From NCBI GenBank assembly GCA_965660195.1, contig CBFHZM010000071.1, forward strand, positions 1 to 8,972: DNA of 8,972 nt. Direction: 5' to 3'. Both the position numbers and the translations under genes were made by a program. The notes under the pieces are model-generated. The model was not told the origin of the DNA and did no database searches. It was given only the letters and a program-made list of their open reading frames with translations. Below are positions 5,713 to 8,972 of this stretch, one piece after another; the stretch's first letter is position 1, and every line of letters starts with the position of its first letter. The stretch is from JAYODZ01 sp965660195. GTDB lineage: Bacteria; Pseudomonadota; Alphaproteobacteria; RS24.

Positions 5713-5728
5713 TGGTATTCTTATTGCA
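5713..5728 (+). promoter_or_regulatory. sigma-54 promoter for the pomAB operon
   Basis: TGGTAT-TCTTA-TTGCA keeps the invariant GG (5714-5715) and GC (5726-5727) with ten bases between them; the -12 half is perfect and the -24 half differs at two less critical positions. The predicted start near 5739 leaves a 28-base leader with AAAGGCGAG before the pomA ATG at 5767. Confidence 0.7.
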
Positions 5729-5766
5729 AGTGTTACGCAGATAAATTTGTAAAGGCGAGTCAAGTT

Positions 5767-6528
5767 ATGGATATTGCGTCTCTTATTGGGTTCCTCGGAG
5801 CGGTCGGTATGATCGTCGGGGCAATGGTCTCGGGTGGTGGCATCGGACCGTTTATCGATGTTCCATCGATCCTGATCGTGTTTGGGGGTACTTTCTTCGC
5901 GGTGATGTATACCGCGCCGCTAGCAACCTTTCTGGGAAGCTTTGGTGCGATTGGGAAAGTGTTCCTGCCGCCTGTAAAGAAACAAGACGAGTTGATTGTC
6001 CGCATGGTCGAGCTTGCTGGTATCGCCCGAAAAGACGGGATGATGGCACTCGAGGGGCAAGAAGTGCCCGATAAATTCTTCGCCAAAGGTATGCAAATGC
6101 TGGTTGATGGGGCCGACGAGAACAAGTTAACGGCACAACTCAACCAAGAAATCAAAGCCATGAAAAGCCGCCATGCTTCGGCACAGGGTGTTTTAAAAGC
6201 TTGGGTGGACCTCGCACCTGCTATGGGTATGATCGGGACACTGATCGGTCTGGTGTTGATGTTGGGTAATATGGCCGACCCGAAAGCGATTGGTCCGGCC
6301 ATGGCCGTGGCCTTGTTGACCACCCTCTATGGCGCTTTTATCGCCAATATTATGTTTGCACCAATGGTCACAAAATTGGAAGGCTATACCGATTATGAGG
6401 TGGTCTATCGCGAAATGGTCGTCTTGGGGCTGCGCAATATTGCGCGCGGTGAATCGCCACGCAACATACAAGACCAGATGATTGCCAATCTGCCGCCGAA
6501 ACTTCAAGAAACTATCGCTGCAGCCTAG
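5767..6528 (+). CDS. pomA: flagellar stator protein PomA/MotA (Na+-type)
   Basis: Inner-membrane stator subunit that couples ion flow to flagellar rotation together with PomB. ATG at 5767, preceded by AAAGGCGAG (5751-5759), gives 253 residues, the length of Vibrio PomA and much shorter than E. coli MotA (295). Helices are at about 4-22, 30-48, 150-168 and 178-200, with a cytoplasmic loop between the second and third. Conserved blocks include 'FIDVPSILIVFGGTFF', 'APAMGMIGTLIGLVLMLGNM' and 'DPKAIGPAMAVALLTTLYGA'. Residues known to matter in PomA fall at the same numbers here: R88, K89 and E96 in the rotor-contacting loop, and T158, T185 and T186 near the ion path, which argues for the Na+ type. 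A sigma-54-like promoter lies upstream and pomB starts 10 bases after the stop, so this is a two-gene operon. Confidence 0.95.
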   Translation: MDIASLIGFLGAVGMIVGAMVSGGGIGPFIDVPSILIVFGGTFFAVMYTAPLATFLGSFGAIGKVFLPPVKKQDELIVRMVELAGIARKDGMMALEGQEVPDKFFAKGMQMLVDGADENKLTAQLNQEIKAMKSRHASAQGVLKAWVDLAPAMGMIGTLIGLVLMLGNMADPKAIGPAMAVALLTTLYGAFIANIMFAPMVTKLEGYTDYEVVYREMVVLGLRNIARGESPRNIQDQMIANLPPKLQETIAAA

Positions 6529-6538
6529 GACGTAAGCC

Positions 6539-7697
6539 ATGTCGAGTGAAGCCGAAGCCGCTGAAGAAGCACCCGAAGAAGAATGCCCAAAGTGCCCCCC
6601 TGTCGGGGCGCCGGCCTGGATGGCAACATTTGCCGACATGGCAACCCTGCTGATGGCCTTCTTCGTGCTTATTCTATCATTTGCGGAATTTAACGTTCCG
6701 AAATTCAAGCAAATCACAGGTTCTTTGCAAAACGCCTTTGGTGTGCNNNNNNNNNNNNNNNNNNNNNNTGGTTGAGCAACCAATGGGTACGACCGTTATA
6801 TCCATGAGCTTCAGCCCCTCCCCGAGCCCTTCGGTGACGGAGGAAATGACCCAGCAGACAACACAGATCAATCAGCCGAAACTCGAAACCCAGAATAAAA
6901 CCAAGGATGATGACGCCAAGGAAGAGCAAGCCAATGAAATGGTCAAAGCGCTCGAAGAAGCGATTGCCCGCGGCGATGTTGAAATTCAAACCCTCGGCGA
7001 AAAAGTTGTTGTGAACTTCACAGATACAAAGGCGCCCGAGAAAGATTTACCAGAGTTGCTACAACAAACACTCGACGCCATCGAACAAGTTAAACAAGCC
7101 GCAGGCAAATCAGACCAAGAGGTTTTATTCGGCGGTATGGAGCAAAAGCTCGCCAAACTGGCCGAAGCTATGACCGAGCTAAACGATGCACAATCGGGTG
7201 GTAGCAACGGCACCTCGGGTAATCAAAAGTCGATGGGTGAGCAAATTAAGGACGCACAAATTGCCGAAGATGAGCTGAAGGTTGCGCTCAAACAAGAGAT
7301 TGGCCAAGGCTTGGTCGATGTGCAGCGTGAGAAAGATCGCGTTATCGTGACCGTTGGTGCTGGTGGGGCCTTTGGTTCTGGTTCGGCTGAGCTGACACCG
7401 AAAGCACGCGCCATCATGAATCAAATTGCTGCGGTCAATAAAGACGGCTCTTCACGCATTAATGTCTCGGGGCACACAGATGACGTGCCCATGACCTTTG
7501 TTGCACGCTACCGCGATAACTGGGACCTTGCCGCGGCGCGGGCCTCAAGCGTCGTGCAAGCCCTCGAGAAAACTGGGAATATTCCTGCCGATCGGATGCA
7601 AGCCGTAAGCTTTGGCGAATCCAAGCCCGTTGCGCCCAATGATACGTCCGAGGGGCGCGACAAGAACCGCCGCATCGAAATCGAAATCAACTATTAA
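6539..7697 (+). CDS. pomB: flagellar stator protein PomB/MotB, interrupted by an assembly gap
   Basis: Peptidoglycan-anchoring partner of PomA. ATG at 6539 follows AGGA (6527-6530). The first part (69 residues to 'QNAFGV') has an acidic N-terminus with CPKC (16-19) and one helix, 'MATFADMATLLMAFFVLILS', holding the ion-binding Asp (D33; D24 of Vibrio PomB). After 22 Ns the gene resumes at 'VEQPMGTTVI' in another frame; this mismatch is caused by the estimated gap length, not evidence of mutation. The part after the gap has 308 residues and ends in an OmpA-like domain with 'VSGHTDDVP', 'NWDLAAARA' and 'RNRRIEIEI'. The total is about 385 residues against 315 for Vibrio PomB; the excess is in the linker, where a segment resembling the OmpA-domain entry occurs twice (6948-7019 and 7284-7355). 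The operon ends at a terminator 7 bases downstream. Confidence 0.94.
6747..6768. other. assembly gap (22 Ns) inside pomB
   Basis: Twenty-two undetermined bases lie just after the transmembrane helix of PomB. The coding frames on the two sides differ by one base unless the true gap length is a multiple of three (for example 21 or 24), so the N count is an estimate. By comparison with Vibrio PomB the missing residues belong to the start of the plug region. Confidence 0.97.
6948..7355 (+). repeat. degenerate internal duplication in the PomB linker
   Basis: Two 24-codon segments, 6948-7019 and 7284-7355, align without gaps. The first runs ALEEAIARG-DVEIQ and ends KVVVNF; the second runs ALKQEIGQG-LVDVQ and ends RVIVTV. 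Eight of 24 residues are identical (A, L, I, G, V, Q, V, V) and most others are conservative (E/D, I/V, K/R). In Vibrio PomB this 'ALEREIEQGAIEVENLGQQI' segment occurs once, directly before the OmpA domain. The similarity is by eye only; ancient duplication or convergent coiled-coil/strand composition are both possible. Confidence 0.5.
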
Positions 7698-7703
7698 GCA
7701 CGT

Positions 7704-7733
7704 GGGGGGGCTCCCAGCCCTCCCCCGCTTTTT
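7704..7733 (+). terminator. intrinsic terminator of the pomAB operon
   Basis: GGGGGGGCT (7704-7712) pairs with AGCCCTCCC (7716-7724, one G-U pair) around a CCC loop, and a T5 tract (7729-7733) follows. It starts 7 bases after the pomB stop. Confidence 0.85.
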
Positions 7734-8125
7734 ACTGTAGTCGGTCACTGAAGCCTGTCTTTGACCGCGGGGTAACACTTTCCGCTAGTGCTTACAGCCC
7801 GGCCTCACTTCTCTATACACCGAGAGGCCGATAGCCATCCAAGCAATCACAATACCTAGAGCAACAGACAATTATGCAGCGCACGTAATGCAGCATGCCT
7901 GGACCAAAACTTTTGTATAGCGGTACCCTTGCCCCGTGCGAGGCACTAAACCGCGCAGATATCCCTCAGCGACTAATAGCAGCGCCTTAGACTCATGAAG
8001 ATAAACGTGCGCGCTAACGTACCCTTTAACGTGCTCGCTAAGGTGCTCGCTAAGGTGCTCAAGGCACCTATACAGCGGCGCAACATCGGCCACTCGGGTT
8101 AGCTACTTTTAAACAGTATGGGGTA
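7734..8125. other. gene-poor region between pomB and the PDZ-like gene
   Basis: No convincing gene is seen in these 392 bases. They contain a weak inverted repeat (GGCCTC at 7801, GAGGCC 17 bases later), five tandem 12-bp repeats (8001-8060), and a small hairpin directly after them (AGGTGC-TCAAG-GCACCT). A 73-codon minus-strand frame (7872-8093) lacks a ribosome-binding site; after its stop the same frame continues with a hydrophobic stretch (LSVALGIVIAWMAIGLSVY), so a decayed membrane-protein gene is conceivable. A 35-codon plus-strand frame (7995-8102) also lacks a ribosome-binding site. No tRNA, rRNA or attachment site was recognised. Confidence 0.6.
8001..8060. repeat. five tandem 12-bp repeats
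   Basis: Five consecutive 12-mers on the plus strand: ATAAACGTGCGC, GCTAACGTACCC, TTTAACGTGCTC, GCTAAGGTGCTC, GCTAAGGTGCTC. Against the consensus GCTAACGTGCTC they match at 8, 10, 10, 11 and 11 positions, and the last two are identical. Because the period is a multiple of three, both strands stay open across the array, encoding A-K-V-L on the plus strand and S-E-H-L on the minus strand. Confidence 0.85.
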
Positions 8126-8972
8126 TTAGGCGGGTTTACGAGCCGGACGCGGCGGCGGTATTAAACTAAATTCGAAATCTGCCTTTGGGTCCAACTTACG
8201 ACAGGTAATCTGAGCATCACGCGGGTTGGTCGCAACCAGATAAATCCACATATGACGTTGCTCAAACATTTGATAGCTGCGCTTAAAAATGAGCTGGCCG
8301 CGTTGAAAGTATAATGACGTCAAAATATAGGTCGCGATAAACAGATAAATGTTTATGCCAAAGGTCAAAGCATAGATCGAGATAACCGCCAGCAGAGGCT
8401 CGAGCATACGATTTTCCATTAGCCACAAAGGCGGCGCAACAGCCGCCAACAGCGACGGCGTTTGATCAACGAGACTACATTTACGCGTAATATCGCGGTA
8501 GACCTCATAACCAATGTAGTCGCTCAAGGGATATATTTTCCGCTGCCCAAACGCTTCTGAAATAATCAGAGCCTCATCGGGTAAGACATAGTCGAGTTCA
8601 CACCCTAATGGCCCTTCAGCGAAAACCTCGAAAAATATCCCACCACGAATAACAGTCAGCAAAAACCTCGGTTTCTCAACATTCTGCGGCTCTTCCTCGA
8701 GAAACAGATCTTCGCTATCGTCTACAGGGGGTTCTTCCTCTTCGGGCGGGCTCATCTGGGCCGTTAATTCCGCTGGCGTGCCGTGGAAGGGCTTACCATC
8801 AAGCGCCACGATAATATCGCCAGCCCTCAAACGTAGACCGATGGCGCGCGACTTGCGACCAAGGTCCTTAATACGCAAAAACGTCTTAGATGCCAGAGCA
8901 CCGTCCAAGCCCGCTGCGTCAGCAGCGCCCGGGAGCTCTGTGTTGAGACGATCGTCTTGAGTCTCGAGGGTT
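8126..8972 (-). CDS. PDZ-like membrane protein, C-terminal part (cut by right window edge)
   Basis: The minus strand is open from the right edge to a TAA at 8126-8128, giving 281 residues without a start codon in view, so the true N-terminus is outside the window. Early in the visible part, 'AIGLRLRAGDIIVALDGKPF' has the look of a PDZ carboxylate-binding and strand region. An acidic Pro/Glu-rich linker follows (PPEEEEPPVDDSEDLFLEEE), then a soluble segment including 'GGIFFEVFAEGPLGCELDYV' and 'YIGYEVYRDITRKCSLVDQT'. Two hydrophobic helices follow (PSLLAAVAPPLWLM; LLAVISIYALTFGINIYLFI continuing into ATYILTSLYF), and a basic C-terminal segment ends PRPARKPA. It seems to be an inner-membrane protein with a PDZ-like module; substrate and role are unknown, and no protease motif is visible in this part. 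Its transcript runs toward the repeat region and I see no terminator after it. Confidence 0.68.
   Translation of the reverse strand, partial: TLETQDDRLNTELPGAADAAGLDGALASKTFLRIKDLGRKSRAIGLRLRAGDIIVALDGKPFHGTPAELTAQMSPPEEEEPPVDDSEDLFLEEEPQNVEKPRFLLTVIRGGIFFEVFAEGPLGCELDYVLPDEALIISEAFGQRKIYPLSDYIGYEVYRDITRKCSLVDQTPSLLAAVAPPLWLMENRMLEPLLAVISIYALTFGINIYLFIATYILTSLYFQRGQLIFKRSYQMFEQRHMWIYLVATNPRDAQITCRKLDPKADFEFSLIPPPRPARKPA

Noticed and set aside
5760..6323. 187-codon minus-strand open frame
   Set aside because: It is antisense to pomA; the length reflects codon bias of the real gene, and the product has no recognisable features.
6539..7697. pomB as a genuine frameshifted pseudogene
   Set aside because: The frame change coincides exactly with the run of Ns, whose length is probably estimated, and all key residues on both sides are intact.
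8001..8060. CRISPR array
   Set aside because: The 12-bp units are directly adjacent with no spacers and are too short for CRISPR repeats.
7995..8102. Integron attC or other attachment site around the 12-bp repeats, suggested by GCTAAC and GGTTAGC motifs
   Set aside because: The core sites do not satisfy RYYYAAC/GTTRRRY, and there is no integrase or cassette-like gene nearby.

Overview
The window looks like a draft-assembly contig piece from a flagellated, probably marine alphaproteobacterium of moderate GC. The assignment is inferred from a DUF3422-type protein, a PomAB-type (Na+-like) stator, a sigma-54 factor with compact alphaproteobacterial architecture, and near-matches to CtrA boxes; no rRNA or tRNA is present to confirm it. 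A run of 22 Ns at 6747-6768 interrupts one gene.

Left part (1-2859). A DUF3422 protein on the minus strand is cut by the left edge (its N-terminal 202 residues lie at 1-608). Divergent from it, on the plus strand, are a 103-residue protein of unknown function (764-1075), a six-transmembrane voltage-gated K+ channel with a TVGYGD filter (TTG start, 1148-2086), and two small translationally coupled proteins (2129-2500 and 2497-2859). Each of the two resembles a lone cyclic-nucleotide-binding beta-roll lacking the canonical phosphate-binding Arg. Channel and beta-roll proteins may form one operon.

Middle (2860-5608). A near-consensus sigma-54 promoter precedes a 65-residue orphan gene (2909-3106). 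This gene shares a bidirectional terminator hairpin with rpoN, which reads leftward (3179-4645). rpoN sits away from its usual lptB/hpf neighbours. A 238-bp divergent region upstream of it carries a 20-bp palindrome, a CtrA-like box and a weaker sigma-54-like element in front of a small two-helix membrane protein (4884-5111). That gene's stop codon overlaps the stop codon of a convergent secreted DUF1566 protein (5108-5608).

Right part (5609-8972). Back-to-back sigma-54 promoters serve the DUF1566 gene and the stator operon pomA-pomB (5767-6528 and 6539-7697), which ends at a strong intrinsic terminator. PomB appears about 70 residues longer than Vibrio PomB and contains what looks like a degenerate internal duplication just before its peptidoglycan-binding domain. 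A 390-bp gene-poor stretch follows, with five tandem 12-bp repeats. Last is the C-terminal 281 residues of a PDZ-like membrane protein on the minus strand, cut by the right edge.

Taken together, the sigma-54 gene appears to be embedded among its own likely targets (the stator genes, a secreted protein and two small orphans). I infer that this is a motility-associated sigma-54 locus. The most interesting candidates for undescribed biology are the small sigma-54-driven genes, the channel plus stand-alone CNBD-like pair, and the duplicated PomB linker.
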